Shown here piece after piece: positions 41,661 through 52,487 of a stretch of DNA of 64,000 bases (position 1 is the stretch's first letter; each line of letters begins with the position of its first letter). The position numbers and the translations under genes are program-made. The notes under the pieces were generated by a model. That model worked only from the letters and a program-made list of their open reading frames with translations, was not told the DNA's origin and made no database searches. Source of the DNA: Pseudomonas viridiflava (GTDB lineage: Bacteria > Pseudomonadota > Gammaproteobacteria > Pseudomonadales > Pseudomonadaceae); contig NZ_LKEH01000015.1 of assembly GCF_001642795.1 (NCBI RefSeq), positions 1-64,000 of the forward strand, read 5' to 3'.

Positions 41661-41798
41661 TATGTCCGGCAGCCTACTCATAGACTGTTGCGTTGTAATG
41701 AAAGTCACAGGACAGGAGAAATCAAAGTACACCTGTGCACTGAATTTTGTCACTCGACCGACGTTCAGGGTCGATCAGGCTGTCAAGACTGCCGCAAT

Positions 41799-43724
<1,926 letters not shown>

Positions 43725-43942
43725 TGCCAGCCCCGTTCGGCGGCGGCCTGTTCCTGAAATTCGACTGATGCGTCCATGCCGGTGCGCTCGCGGGTTCGTA
43801 TCAATGCATCGGTGGCATCGTTCCGGATGCTCAGGAAAGCCGATGTTCACGATAATGCATTCAGTGTCCGCGCATGTTAACCGAGATGGAGGCAGTTTCC
43901 AGACACCTTATTGTTTGCTGACAGGCTCTGGCGCGTTTGACG

Positions 43943-43971
43943 CTGGCCGACGACGCAACGCTCCGTATAAT
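43943..43971 (+). promoter_or_regulatory. gpsA promoter
   Basis: Perfect -10 TATAAT (43966-43971) with a weak -35 CTGGCC (43943-43948) at 17-nt spacing, 39 nt before the gpsA ATG. Confidence 0.5.
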
Positions 43972-44010
43972 GCCGACATCGCCAATCAGTGGCCCAGGAT
44001 GGAATGATTT

Positions 44011-45036
44011 ATGACCACGCAGCAGCCTGTAGCGGTTCTTGGTGGCGGCAGCTTTGGCACCGCCATCGCAAATCTTCTGGCCGAAAACGGTCACCAGGTT
44101 CGCCAGTGGATGCGTGATCCCGAGCAGGCGGAGGCCATCCGCATCAATCGTGAAAACCCACGCTACCTCAAGGGCATCAAGGTCCGGGCTGAAGTGGAGC
44201 CTGTGACCGATCTGGCCGCAACGCTTGAAGGCAGCGAGCTGATCTTCGTCGCGTTGCCCTCCAGTGCCCTGCGCGGTGTGCTTTCACCTCACGTCGAATG
44301 CCTGAGCGGCAAGATGCTGGTGAGCCTGACCAAGGGTATCGAAGCGCAGACCTTCAAGCTGATGAGTCAGATTCTCGAAGAGATCGTCCCGCAGGCGCGT
44401 ATCGGCGTGTTGTCCGGCCCGAATCTGGCGCGGGAAATCGCCGAGCATGCGTTGACGGCCACTGTGGTCGCCAGCGAAGACGAGGCGCTGTGTCAGCAGG
44501 TGCAGGCCGTTCTGCATGGTCGTACATTTCGGGTTTACGCCAGCGCCGACCGGTTCGGTGTCGAGCTGGGCGGGGCACTGAAAAACGTGTACGCGATCAT
44601 CGCCGGTATGGCCGTGGCGCTGGACATGGGCGAAAACACCAAGAGTATGCTGATCACACGCGCCCTTGCCGAAATGACCCGCTTTGCCGTTGCTCAGGGT
44701 GCCAACCCGATGACCTTTCTGGGGCTGGCCGGGGTCGGCGACCTGATCGTGACCTGTTCGTCACCCAAGAGCCGCAATTATCAGGTCGGGTTCGCGCTGG
44801 GCCAGGGTCTGACCCTGGAGGAGGCGGTCACGCGTCTGGGCGAGGTCGCAGAAGGGGTGAACACCCTCAAGGTGCTCAAGGTCAAAGCCCAGGAGGTGCA
44901 GGTCTACATGCCACTGGTCGCGGGCCTGCATGCCATCCTTTTCGAAGGTCGTACGCTCAATCAGGTGATCGAGGCGCTGATGCGCGCCGAGCCCAAGACG
45001 GACGTCGACTTCATTTCAATCACGGGCTTCAATTGA
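44011..45036 (+). CDS. gpsA: glycerol-3-phosphate dehydrogenase [NAD(P)+]
   Basis: 341 aa. Makes sn-glycerol 3-phosphate from dihydroxyacetone phosphate for phospholipid synthesis. NAD-binding [31 protein letters not shown]; catalytic lysine region [32 protein letters not shown]. First of a compact run with DUF4389, sixA and thioesterase genes. Confidence 0.97.
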   Translation: MTTQQPVAVLGGGSFGTAIANLLAENGHQVRQWMRDPEQAEAIRINRENPRYLKGIKVRAEVEPVTDLAATLEGSELIFVALPSSALRGVLSPHVECLSGKMLVSLTKGIEAQTFKLMSQILEEIVPQARIGVLSGPNLAREIAEHALTATVVASEDEALCQQVQAVLHGRTFRVYASADRFGVELGGALKNVYAIIAGMAVALDMGENTKSMLITRALAEMTRFAVAQGANPMTFLGLAGVGDLIVTCSSPKSRNYQVGFALGQGLTLEEAVTRLGEVAEGVNTLKVLKVKAQEVQVYMPLVAGLHAILFEGRTLNQVIEALMRAEPKTDVDFISITGFN

Positions 45037-45061
45037 AATCACGTCAGCCGGGAGAAGGATC

Positions 45062-45406
45062 TTGAACCAGTCGAACACCCAGAAGAACGAATCCATCGCG
45101 CTGCGCATCCTCTGGATGCTGCTGTTCATCATTGTATGGCAGGTCGCAGAAGTGATGTTGGCAGGCGTGGTCATTGTGCAACTGGGCTATCGCCTGATCT
45201 ACGGCGCACCCAGCGGCAGCCTCATGAACTTTGGCGACAGCCTCAGCCAGTTTCTGGCTCAGATCGGCCGTTTCGGCACCTTCCATTCGGATCAGAAGCC
45301 CTGGCCGTTCGCTGACTGGCCGACGCCACGTGCCCCGGAGGGCGAAGCTGCGCATTGTGTTGCCCCGGCGCCGCATCCGGTGCGTGACGAGGAGCCGAAG
45401 CTATGA
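45062..45406 (+). CDS. DUF4389-like membrane protein
   Basis: 114 aa. Hydrophobic segment at about residues 13-40 (RILWMLLFIIVWQVAEVMLA, continuing), then an amphipathic region and a Pro-rich tail. The start is TTG at 45062, preceded by GGAGAAGG at good distance; no ATG or GTG fits better. It overlaps sixA by 4 nt (ATGA). Function unknown. Confidence 0.8.
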   Translation: MNQSNTQKNESIALRILWMLLFIIVWQVAEVMLAGVVIVQLGYRLIYGAPSGSLMNFGDSLSQFLAQIGRFGTFHSDQKPWPFADWPTPRAPEGEAAHCVAPAPHPVRDEEPKL

Positions 45407-45867
45407 AGGTCTGGGTGTTGCGCCACGGCGAAGCCCAGTCCCGGGCGCGCAGCGATGCCGAGCGGGAACTGACCGATCATGGTCGAGAAGAAGTGCTCAA
45501 GAGCGCCGTTCACCTGAGCGACAAGCCGTTGCAGAAAATACTCGCCAGCCCTTATGTCCGCGCGCAGCAGACAGCCGGGCTGGTTCACAAGTCGCTGGGC
45601 TTCGATGACGCGGTCGTGACCGTGCCATGGCTGACACCGGACAGCGATCCGCGTGAGGTTCTGGAGCAACTCGCGTCGCTGACTGTCGACGAAGTCCTGC
45701 TGGTCAGCCATCAGCCTTTGGTCGGTGCCCTGATCGGGCTGCTGGCCCACAGCAGTTACCAGCATGCCGAACCGATGAGCACGGCCAGCCTTGCCGAGCT
45801 TGAAGGCGATCATGTGCTCGCAGGTGGCATGAACCTCAACAGTATTCGCCACGTGCGAGCGGACTGA
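45403..45867 (+). CDS. sixA: phosphohistidine phosphatase
   Basis: 154 aa histidine phosphatase superfamily. Catalytic RHG at residues 7-9 (MKVWVLRHGEAQSRARSDAERELTD, shown in part), second histidine in LLVSHQPLVGAL. SixA removes phosphate from histidine phosphotransfer domains such as ArcB Hpt or the nitrogen PTS. Translationally coupled to the DUF4389 gene. Confidence 0.92.
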   Translation: MKVWVLRHGEAQSRARSDAERELTDHGREEVLKSAVHLSDKPLQKILASPYVRAQQTAGLVHKSLGFDDAVVTVPWLTPDSDPREVLEQLASLTVDEVLLVSHQPLVGALIGLLAHSSYQHAEPMSTASLAELEGDHVLAGGMNLNSIRHVRAD

Positions 45868-45926
45868 CAAGTCGGCCGCTCGCCCTGTGAAAAACCAGCG
45901 TCACCCCACCATAAAAAGGACTGAAC

Positions 45927-46370
45927 ATGAGTGTATGGCGTGTCACCCCGGATATCGATGCCCTGATGAAGGCGCAGAAGAACACCATCGGCGAAGTGCT
46001 TGATATCCGCTTCGAAGCCTTCACGGACGACTCCCTGACCGCCAGCATGGTGGTCGATCAGCGCACCCATCAACCCTTCGGCCTGCTGCACGGTGGCGCG
46101 TCGGTAGTGCTTGCCGAATCACTGGGTTCGATGGCCAGCTACCTGGTTGTGGATCCGGGCAAGTTTTTCTGCGTTGGGCTTGAGGTCAACGCCAACCACC
46201 TGCGTGGCGTGCGGTCCGGACGCGTCACAGGTGTTGTAAAGCCGGTGCACCTCGGCCGTACCACCCATGTCTGGGATATCCGAATCACCACTGACGAAGG
46301 CAAACTGAGCTGTATCTCGCGCCTGACCGTCGCGGTGGTGCCACACGGGCAGGAACCACCAGCTCGTTGA
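45927..46370 (+). CDS. hotdog-fold thioesterase (YdiI/PaaI type)
   Basis: 147 aa. Hotdog helix and active-site region QPFGLLHGGASVVLAESLGSMAS, with Gln/His/Gly of the HGG motif and the catalytic Glu after it; GRTTHVWDIRITTDEGKLSCISRLTVAVV closes the fold. Hydrolyses acyl- or aryl-CoA thioesters, such as DHNA-CoA in E. coli YdiI; the substrate here is unknown. Confidence 0.9.
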   Translation: MSVWRVTPDIDALMKAQKNTIGEVLDIRFEAFTDDSLTASMVVDQRTHQPFGLLHGGASVVLAESLGSMASYLVVDPGKFFCVGLEVNANHLRGVRSGRVTGVVKPVHLGRTTHVWDIRITTDEGKLSCISRLTVAVVPHGQEPPAR

Positions 46371-46500
46371 TGGATGCGGGCTGCTGACACTTCGGCCTAT
46401 GGATGGCCGGAGTGACACCTTCGATGGCAGTTCCAATCGTTGTCGTGGCTACGCGAGGGTGCGCACAATTGCTACTCGTCCGGCCCCTGAGTCTATCAGC

Positions 46501-47322
46501 ATGCCCCAGTCCGTGTTCTTCGCCCACGCCAACGGCTTTCCTTCGGCCACCTACGGCAAGCTGTTCGCTGCGCTGGGGCCTGAATATGCAGTGGCACATC
46601 TGGAACAGCATGCCCATGATCCGCGTTTTCCCGTGGACGACAACTGGCGGAATCTGGTTGACGAACTAATCCATCATTTGCGAGAGCAGGCCGAGCCGGT
46701 GTGGGGCGTGGGCCATTCGCTGGGCGGGCTGTTGCACCTGCATGCCGCCCTGCGTTGTCCCGAGCTTTACCGAGGGGTGGTGATGCTCGATTCGCCGGTA
46801 CTGGGGCTGGCTGATCAGTTGTTTATCCGTGCTGCCAAACGCCTGGGGTTTATTGACCGGATCACGCCTGCGGGGCGAACGCTGGGGCGTCGCGAGGCCT
46901 TTGCCGATCTGGAATCGGCCCGGGCCTATTTTTCCAGCAAGACGCTGTTTCGCCGGTTCGACCCGGAATGTCTGGACGCCTATCTGCAGCACGGCCTGCA
47001 ACAGGATGGCGAGCAGTTGCGCCTGCGCTTCGATCCGGCCACCGAGATCAGCATTTATCGCAGTATTCCGCACACCAGCCCCGTTCCGTCGCGTCAGCTC
47101 AAGGTGCCGCTGGCAATGGTGCGTGGCAAGCACAGCCGTGTGATCATGCCGCACCATGGCTATCTGGCCAGGCGCATGCGTGAAGGCGAATACCTGTCGA
47201 TGCCGGGAGGGCACATGTTTCCACTGGAGCGGCCGGATGAAACGGCGCAGTTGCTCAAATCGCTGTTCATGCGCTGGGATGAACGCAATGCAAGACGTCT
47301 CGCACAGAAGAGCTTGGCATGA
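46501..47322 (+). CDS. alpha/beta hydrolase
   Basis: 273 aa. Nucleophile Ser73 in GVGHSLGGLLHLHAAL; oxyanion region FFAHANGFPSATYGK; C-terminal histidine in MPGGHMFPLERPDE. The ATG at 46501 begins the family-like sequence; nothing upstream resembles coding. Overlaps the next hydrolase gene by 4 nt. Substrate unknown. Confidence 0.88.
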   Translation: MPQSVFFAHANGFPSATYGKLFAALGPEYAVAHLEQHAHDPRFPVDDNWRNLVDELIHHLREQAEPVWGVGHSLGGLLHLHAALRCPELYRGVVMLDSPVLGLADQLFIRAAKRLGFIDRITPAGRTLGRREAFADLESARAYFSSKTLFRRFDPECLDAYLQHGLQQDGEQLRLRFDPATEISIYRSIPHTSPVPSRQLKVPLAMVRGKHSRVIMPHHGYLARRMREGEYLSMPGGHMFPLERPDETAQLLKSLFMRWDERNARRLAQKSLA

Positions 47323-48173
47323 CCTGTGCTGTCGAGGAGGTACGACTGAGCCTTGGGCACATTGAGCTTGCTGCGCATCTGTTCGGCCCCGAAGACGGAC
47401 TGCCGGTCATCGCGTTGCATGGCTGGCTCGACAACGCCAACAGCTTTGCCCGGCTTGCCCCGAAGCTTGACGGCCTGCGTATCGTGGCACTGGATCTGGC
47501 CGGGCACGGTCACTCCGATCACCGACCGGCAGGTGCCGGGTACGCGTTGGCCGATTATGTGTTCGACGTCCTTCAGGTCGCCGAGCAGTTGGGCTGGTCG
47601 CGCTTCGCGCTGCTCGGGCATTCGTTGGGGGCAATCATTTCGGTCATGCTGGCTGGCGCGCTGCCTGAGCGGGTTACTCGGCTTGCGTTGATCGACGGCC
47701 TGATTCCTCTGACCGGCGAGGCTGACTCTGCCGCTGAACGAATGGGCACTGCGCTGCAGGCGCAATTGGCGCTGCCCGGCAAGAAAAAACCGGTTTATCA
47801 GAATCAGGACCGGGCCATTCAGGCGCGCGTGAAGGGTGTGGTGGCGGTCAGTCGCGAGGCCGCCGAGTTGCTGGCGCAGCGCGGGCTGATGCCGGTGCCG
47901 GGCGGATACACCTGGCGCAGCGACAGCCGCCTGACCCTGCCTTCTGCGACGCGCCTGACCCACGAACAGGCCATGGCGTTCATCAACAATGTGAGATGTC
48001 CGACGCAACTGGTCATCGCCCGCGAGGGCATGCTGGTGAAAAAACACGACGTGATCGAGCGTCTGCCTTTCGGCATCGAAACCTTGCCGGGCGGCCATCA
48101 TCTGCATCTGGATGACGAGGAGGGCGCGTGCGCTGTTGCACGCTGTTTCAATCGCTTCTTCGCTGCTTCTTGA
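47319..48173 (+). CDS. alpha/beta hydrolase, second of a pair
   Basis: 284 aa. HG motif in ALHGWLDNANSF; LDLAGHGHSDHRP; nucleophile Ser102 in LLGHSLGAIISVML; histidine in LPGGHHLHLDD near the end. Coupled by a 4-nt overlap to the previous, distantly related hydrolase, as in PA1621-PA1622 of P. aeruginosa. A possible MhpC/proline iminopeptidase-like activity cannot be decided. Confidence 0.88.
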   Translation: MTCAVEEVRLSLGHIELAAHLFGPEDGLPVIALHGWLDNANSFARLAPKLDGLRIVALDLAGHGHSDHRPAGAGYALADYVFDVLQVAEQLGWSRFALLGHSLGAIISVMLAGALPERVTRLALIDGLIPLTGEADSAAERMGTALQAQLALPGKKKPVYQNQDRAIQARVKGVVAVSREAAELLAQRGLMPVPGGYTWRSDSRLTLPSATRLTHEQAMAFINNVRCPTQLVIAREGMLVKKHDVIERLPFGIETLPGGHHLHLDDEEGACAVARCFNRFFAAS

Positions 48174-48312
48174 CTTGCGGTCGGCAACTGCCGACGCTGA
48201 GCAGGTTGAAACAGGAGCCAACCACGATGGATCAATCCTCCACTCTGCAAGATTGCCTTGTCGGCAATGCCCCTCATGTTTTCCTTTCGTCTGCCTGCCA
48301 ATGAGAGCACTC

Positions 48313-49131
48313 ATGCGTGTATCCAGTGTTCCATTCGTTGCACTCCTTGCGTCGGTCTTCAGTGCCATGGTGGGTGCTGCCGATTTGCCGGGCAGTCAGG
48401 ATTTGCAGATTCTGCCGCGTCTGGCTGACTCGGAAATCGTCGACTATCGCCCCCGCGCCGAACTCGAACGTGTCTACCCGATGGGCTCGATCCGCAAGAT
48501 CAGCGGCCAGCTGCGGTTCGATGGTCAGGTCAGTGCGCGAGGCAATCTGACGTCGGTTACCTATCAGCTGCCTGCCGAGCATTCTTCTGACGACGCCTTC
48601 ACCGCAGCGCGCGAAGCCTTGCAACAACAGGGTGCCGAGTTGCTGTTCTGGTGCCAGGCCCGCGACTGTGGCGAAAGCAGCCTGTGGGCCAACGAGGTAT
48701 TCGGCAACTCCAAGTTGTATGGCGCCGATGACCGGCAAGCGTATCTGCTGTTGCGTCTTGCTGAACCCAATACGGATACGCTGGTTGCGCTTTACAGCAT
48801 CACCCGTGGCAATCGCCGCGCCTATCTGCATGTCGAGCAGTTCGAGTCAGCCGCGCCGCTGGGTGATCTGCTGCCCACCTCGGCCACCTTGCTGCGTCAA
48901 CTCAAGAGCACCGGCAAGCTTGATCTGCCAAGACTTGGTGGCGAACCTCAAGAGGGCTGGGTGACGTTGATCTCGCGTGGGCTCAACCTCGACAGCACCT
49001 TGCGAGCCACCGTGTCCGGGGCCAACGCTGCTGCATGGCGCGATGCGCTGATCGCCAAGGGTGTCCGTGCTGCACGACTGGAGACCGGCGGTGCCGATAA
49101 AAAGGGCGTGTCCATCGAGGTGATTCGCTAG
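48313..49131 (+). CDS. DUF4892-like exported protein
   Basis: 272 aa. Signal peptide (MRVSSVPFVALLASVFSAM, cleavage near AADLPG). The body carries a split domain (LADSEIVDYRPRAELERVYP; ALQQQGAELLFWCQARDCGESSLWANEVFG, given in part) as in DUF4892 proteins of Pseudomonas. Some C-terminal OmpA-like character but no full motif. GAGAG 5 nt before ATG 48313 favours it over 48301. Function unknown. Confidence 0.75.
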   Translation: MRVSSVPFVALLASVFSAMVGAADLPGSQDLQILPRLADSEIVDYRPRAELERVYPMGSIRKISGQLRFDGQVSARGNLTSVTYQLPAEHSSDDAFTAAREALQQQGAELLFWCQARDCGESSLWANEVFGNSKLYGADDRQAYLLLRLAEPNTDTLVALYSITRGNRRAYLHVEQFESAAPLGDLLPTSATLLRQLKSTGKLDLPRLGGEPQEGWVTLISRGLNLDSTLRATVSGANAAAWRDALIAKGVRAARLETGGADKKGVSIEVIR

Positions 49132-49150
49132 CATTCCACGTTCTGCCCAT

Positions 49151-49186
49151 GACGAATACGGCTGACGCCAGCCGTGTTCGTCTTTA
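49151..49186 (+). terminator. terminator after DUF4892-like gene
   Basis: GACGAATACGGCTG (49151-49164) pairs with CAGCCGTGTTCGTC (49169-49182), a 14-bp stem with one G-U pair and loop ACGC, then TTTAT. Confidence 0.75.
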
Positions 49187-49222
49187 TGCTCGCCACTTCC
49201 GATTCCTTCTCGCAGGCCCTTC

Positions 49223-50272
49223 ATGTTCAACAATGATCGTCTACTGGTTCAGATCCTGCTGCTGGCCCTGTTCGGCGCTTGCCTGTGGGTGATGGCACCG
49301 TTCTGGTCGGCACTGGTCTGGGGCGCGGTGCTGGCGTTTGCCAGCTGGCCGCTGATGCGCCTGCTGACGCGCTGGTTCAAGGGGCGGGAATCGCTGGCGG
49401 CACTGGTGATGAGTCTGTGCTGGCTGCTGTTGGTGGCCGCGCCGCTGGTATGGCTGGGTTTCAACCTGGCTGATCACGTGCGCGATGCCACGGCGTTTGT
49501 CAAAGATGTACAGGTCGACGGTCTGCCGGATCCGCCCACCTGGCTGGCAGGCATTCCGATCGTGGGTGAGCGGCTGGTGGGTTTCTGGACCACCATCGAT
49601 CAGCAGGGCGCAGCCTTCATGACCACCGTCAAACCCTATCTGGGTGAGGTCGGCAACTGGTTGCTGGCGCGCAGTGCGCAGATCGGCGGCGGTATTCTCG
49701 AGCTGACCCTGAGCATCGTCTTTGCGTTTTTCTTCTACCGCGACGGCCCGCGCCTGGCGGCGTTCGTCCTCAGCCTGCTGGAACGTCTGATCGGCGACCG
49801 AGCCCAGTATTATCTGGATCTCGTTGCGGGTACGGTTCAGCGCGTGGTCAACGGTGTGATAGGCACGGCTGCTGCCCAGGCGGTGCTGGCACTGATCGGT
49901 TTCCTCATCGCGGGCATTCCCGGCGCTCTGGTGCTGGGTATTCTGACGTTCCTGTTCAGCCTGATCCCGATGGGCCCGCCACTGGTGTGGTTGCCCGCTA
50001 CCGCCTGGCTGGTCTGGCAGGGCGAATATGGCATGGCTGTATTCCTCGGCATCTGGGGCATGTTCATCATCAGTGGCGTGGATAACGTGCTCAAGCCGTA
50101 CCTGATCAGCCGGGGCGGCAACCTGCCGTTGGTGATTGTGTTGCTGGGTGTTTTTGGCGGGCTGCTGGCGTTCGGGTTCATCGGTCTGTTCATTGGGCCG
50201 ACGTTACTGGCGGTGGCTTATAGCCTGTTGACGGATTGGGTCGGCAGCGAGCGGGCGCGAACGCCGCGTTGA
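49223..50272 (+). CDS. AI-2E transporter family (PerM-like) permease
   Basis: 349 aa, about 7-8 transmembrane helices. LILLALFGACLWVMAPFWSALVWGAVLAF-type N-terminus; a long loop at about 65-140; C-terminal PLVWLPATAWLVWQGEYGMA and GGLLAFGFIGLFIGPTLLAV, the AI-2E_transport (TqsA/YdiK) pattern. Substrates vary across this family; autoinducer export should not be assumed. Confidence 0.88.
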   Translation: MFNNDRLLVQILLLALFGACLWVMAPFWSALVWGAVLAFASWPLMRLLTRWFKGRESLAALVMSLCWLLLVAAPLVWLGFNLADHVRDATAFVKDVQVDGLPDPPTWLAGIPIVGERLVGFWTTIDQQGAAFMTTVKPYLGEVGNWLLARSAQIGGGILELTLSIVFAFFFYRDGPRLAAFVLSLLERLIGDRAQYYLDLVAGTVQRVVNGVIGTAAAQAVLALIGFLIAGIPGALVLGILTFLFSLIPMGPPLVWLPATAWLVWQGEYGMAVFLGIWGMFIISGVDNVLKPYLISRGGNLPLVIVLLGVFGGLLAFGFIGLFIGPTLLAVAYSLLTDWVGSERARTPR

Positions 50273-50329
50273 ATGGACGCTTGCGCAGGTCAGTGACGTC
50301 GCAGGGCCAGAATCTGCGGCGTCCGGGTC

Positions 50330-51385
50330 TCAATGACGTGGCAATTGCAGCACCGCCGTCAGTCCTCCACCCGGCGTCTGCTCCAGCGACAATTCCCCCC
50401 CGATGCGTCGCGCCGCTTCGCGGGCGATGGTCATGCCCATGCCGACGCCACCGGAGTTGCGATTGCGCGAACCTTCCAGTCGATAAAAGGGCTCGAACAC
50501 GCTTTCATGCAGTTCAGGCGCGATGCCGGGGCCATGATCGACGACCGAAATCTTGACCCGATCAGCGCCGTCCTCTATCACGATCTTCGCGCTGCCTGCG
50601 TAGCGCAGAGCGTTATCGACCAGGTTCTGCAGGCATGAGCGCAGCGCCATGGGCTGGGTTTTCAGCGGCTTGCACTGGCCTTCGTATTGAACATCGTCGC
50701 CATTGTCCTGCGCGTTTTCGGCCTGTGACTCGATCAGCGCCTGCAAGTCCAGTTGTTGCAGGACTTCGGTCCGGCGGTGTTCGTTGAGGTAGGCCAGGGT
50801 CGCGTCGAGCATGTTGATCATGTCGTTGAGGTCCTGGGTCATCTGCCCGTGCAGCCTGGGCTCCTCGATCTGTTCGACACGCAGCTTGAGCCGCGACAGG
50901 GGCGTGCGCAGGTCATGAGAGACCGCTGCCAGCATGCGCCCGCGTTGCTGCATCTGCTCACGGAGCTTGTGCTGCATCAGGTTGAAGGTCTGCGCCGCCT
51001 GACGGGCTTCGCGCGGGCCGGAGATTTCCAGCGGCGGGCTGTCGAGGTTTTCACTCAGTCGTTCGGCGGCTTCGCTCAATCGCTGCACAGGACGGCTCAG
51101 GGCCTTTGCGCCATACCACGCCGCGATGATCAGGGTAATGAACTGAAAGATCAGTGGCACGACAGGACCGCCCAGTAGCGGTGGTCTGGGCGGTCTGCGT
51201 CGCTCGTCCGGATAATCCGGGCTGCTCTGATCGTGCTGAGCAGAAGATTCACCCCCTGGCGGAGGCTGCATAGGGTGCATGCCGTAATTCATGAACCAGA
51301 TGAACGCCAGCAGGTGCGCCAGCAGGATGGCCAAAAGCGCACCGCCGAAGAGGCGGGCGAAGAGCGTATCGAACCTGCGGATCAA
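50330..51385 (-). CDS. sensor histidine kinase (two-component)
   Basis: 351 aa. TM1 about 12-34 and TM2 about 75-92 with only about 40 Pro/Asp-rich periplasmic residues between; HAMP about 93-145; HisKA His157 in AAVSHDLRTPLSRLKLR; HATPase QNLVDNALRYAG, DHGPGIAPELHESVFEPFYR and GGVGMGMTIAREAARRIGG. The small loop suggests sensing within or near the membrane. Overlaps the regulator gene by 4 nt. Stimulus unknown. Confidence 0.92.
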   Translation of the reverse strand: MIRRFDTLFARLFGGALLAILLAHLLAFIWFMNYGMHPMQPPPGGESSAQHDQSSPDYPDERRRPPRPPLLGGPVVPLIFQFITLIIAAWYGAKALSRPVQRLSEAAERLSENLDSPPLEISGPREARQAAQTFNLMQHKLREQMQQRGRMLAAVSHDLRTPLSRLKLRVEQIEEPRLHGQMTQDLNDMINMLDATLAYLNEHRRTEVLQQLDLQALIESQAENAQDNGDDVQYEGQCKPLKTQPMALRSCLQNLVDNALRYAGSAKIVIEDGADRVKISVVDHGPGIAPELHESVFEPFYRLEGSRNRNSGGVGMGMTIAREAARRIGGELSLEQTPGGGLTAVLQLPRH

Positions 51386-52131
51386 CCCAGGTCCCTGGCA
51401 TCGAACAGATAGCCTTCGCCACGTACGGTCTTGATCAGTTGCGGGTTCTTCGGATCGTCGGCCAGCTTCTGGCGCAGGCGCGAGACCAGCAGGTCGATGC
51501 TGCGGTCGAACGCCTCGATCGAACGACCACGGGCGGCGTCGAGCAATTGCTCGCGGCTCAGCACGCGATGCGGACGCTCGAGAAACACCCGCAGCAGCCG
51601 AAATTCGGCGTTCGACAGTGGCACCACAAGGCCGTCAGGCGAGATCAACTGGCGCAGCACGCTATTCAGGCGCCAGGTATTGAATCGGATGGTGCTGCGC
51701 TGATCGCTGCGTTCATCGCGAACCCGGCGCAGTACGGTCTGGATGCGTGCTACCAGTTCGCGGGGCTCGAACGGCTTGGCCATGTAGTCGTCTGCACCCA
51801 GTTCCAGGCCGATGATTCGGTCGGTGGGTTCGCAGCGGGCGGTCAGCATCAGGATAGGGATGTCCGAGGTGCTGCGTAGCCAGCGGCACAGCGACAGGCC
51901 GTCTTCGCCGGGCAACATCAGGTCCAGCACGACTACGTCAAAGCTTTCTTCGCTAAGGGCAAGACGCATCTGGGCACCGTCAGTCACGCCACGTGCCTGA
52001 ATATTGAAGCGCGTCAGGTAATCGCACAGCAGTTCACGGATCGCCACGTCGTCATCGACGATCAGGGCGCGCACTGCCCAGCGCTGCTCGGGGGCGGTAG
52101 TGTCGGATGAGTTCTCGGTGAATGCCTGCAT
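51382..52131 (-). CDS. OmpR-family response regulator
   Basis: 249 aa from ATG 52131. Receiver with phosphorylated Asp70 in VVVLDLMLPGEDGL and acidic pocket VDDD at 26-28; lysine in DYMAKPFEPRELVARI; C-terminal winged helix (LLRVFLERPHRVLSREQLLDAARGR, given in part; DRSIDLLVSRLRQKL). Earlier in-frame ATGs exist at 52161 and further up; 52131 is preferred because an AGG lies 5 nt upstream and the extension has no domain. Paired with the kinase gene. Confidence 0.9.
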   Translation of the reverse strand: MQAFTENSSDTTAPEQRWAVRALIVDDDVAIRELLCDYLTRFNIQARGVTDGAQMRLALSEESFDVVVLDLMLPGEDGLSLCRWLRSTSDIPILMLTARCEPTDRIIGLELGADDYMAKPFEPRELVARIQTVLRRVRDERSDQRSTIRFNTWRLNSVLRQLISPDGLVVPLSNAEFRLLRVFLERPHRVLSREQLLDAARGRSIEAFDRSIDLLVSRLRQKLADDPKNPQLIKTVRGEGYLFDARDLG

Positions 52132-52259
52132 AGTGCCTGTGCTGCCTGTTGATGCTGCCATGGTTGGCCGCTGTTGATGATTCAGGCTCCCGTCATACCG
52201 ATTCGCCGGGAGGCGCGGCGAGAGGGTGGGGCTTCTGATTGTCATCGGCATGTCGGGAA

Positions 52260-52277
52260 TGTATCGGAGTTGATACA
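52260..52277. promoter_or_regulatory. palindrome between response regulator and Ig-like gene
   Basis: TGTATC-GGAGTT-GATACA, perfect 6-bp arms, in the divergent gap between the two-component operon and the accessory locus. Possible operator; no family assigned. Confidence 0.35.
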
Positions 52278-52487
52278 CCTAAGAATTTTTACCTCATTTC
52301 TGTGCCTGCACCTAGCGTTTCCAACAGTATCGACAACGCCGCTGTCCACGTTAAATGGCGTCTGTACGGCCGCGCAACCGAAGTGTTGCTGCGTGCCGGC
52401 AGGTCGCCTTCTCGGTCATGAAAGTCCGTTCAGGCCCATGTGTCATTGCCCGTCGGTCCGGCGGGTCTTCGTCAGGGAGACGCATTG

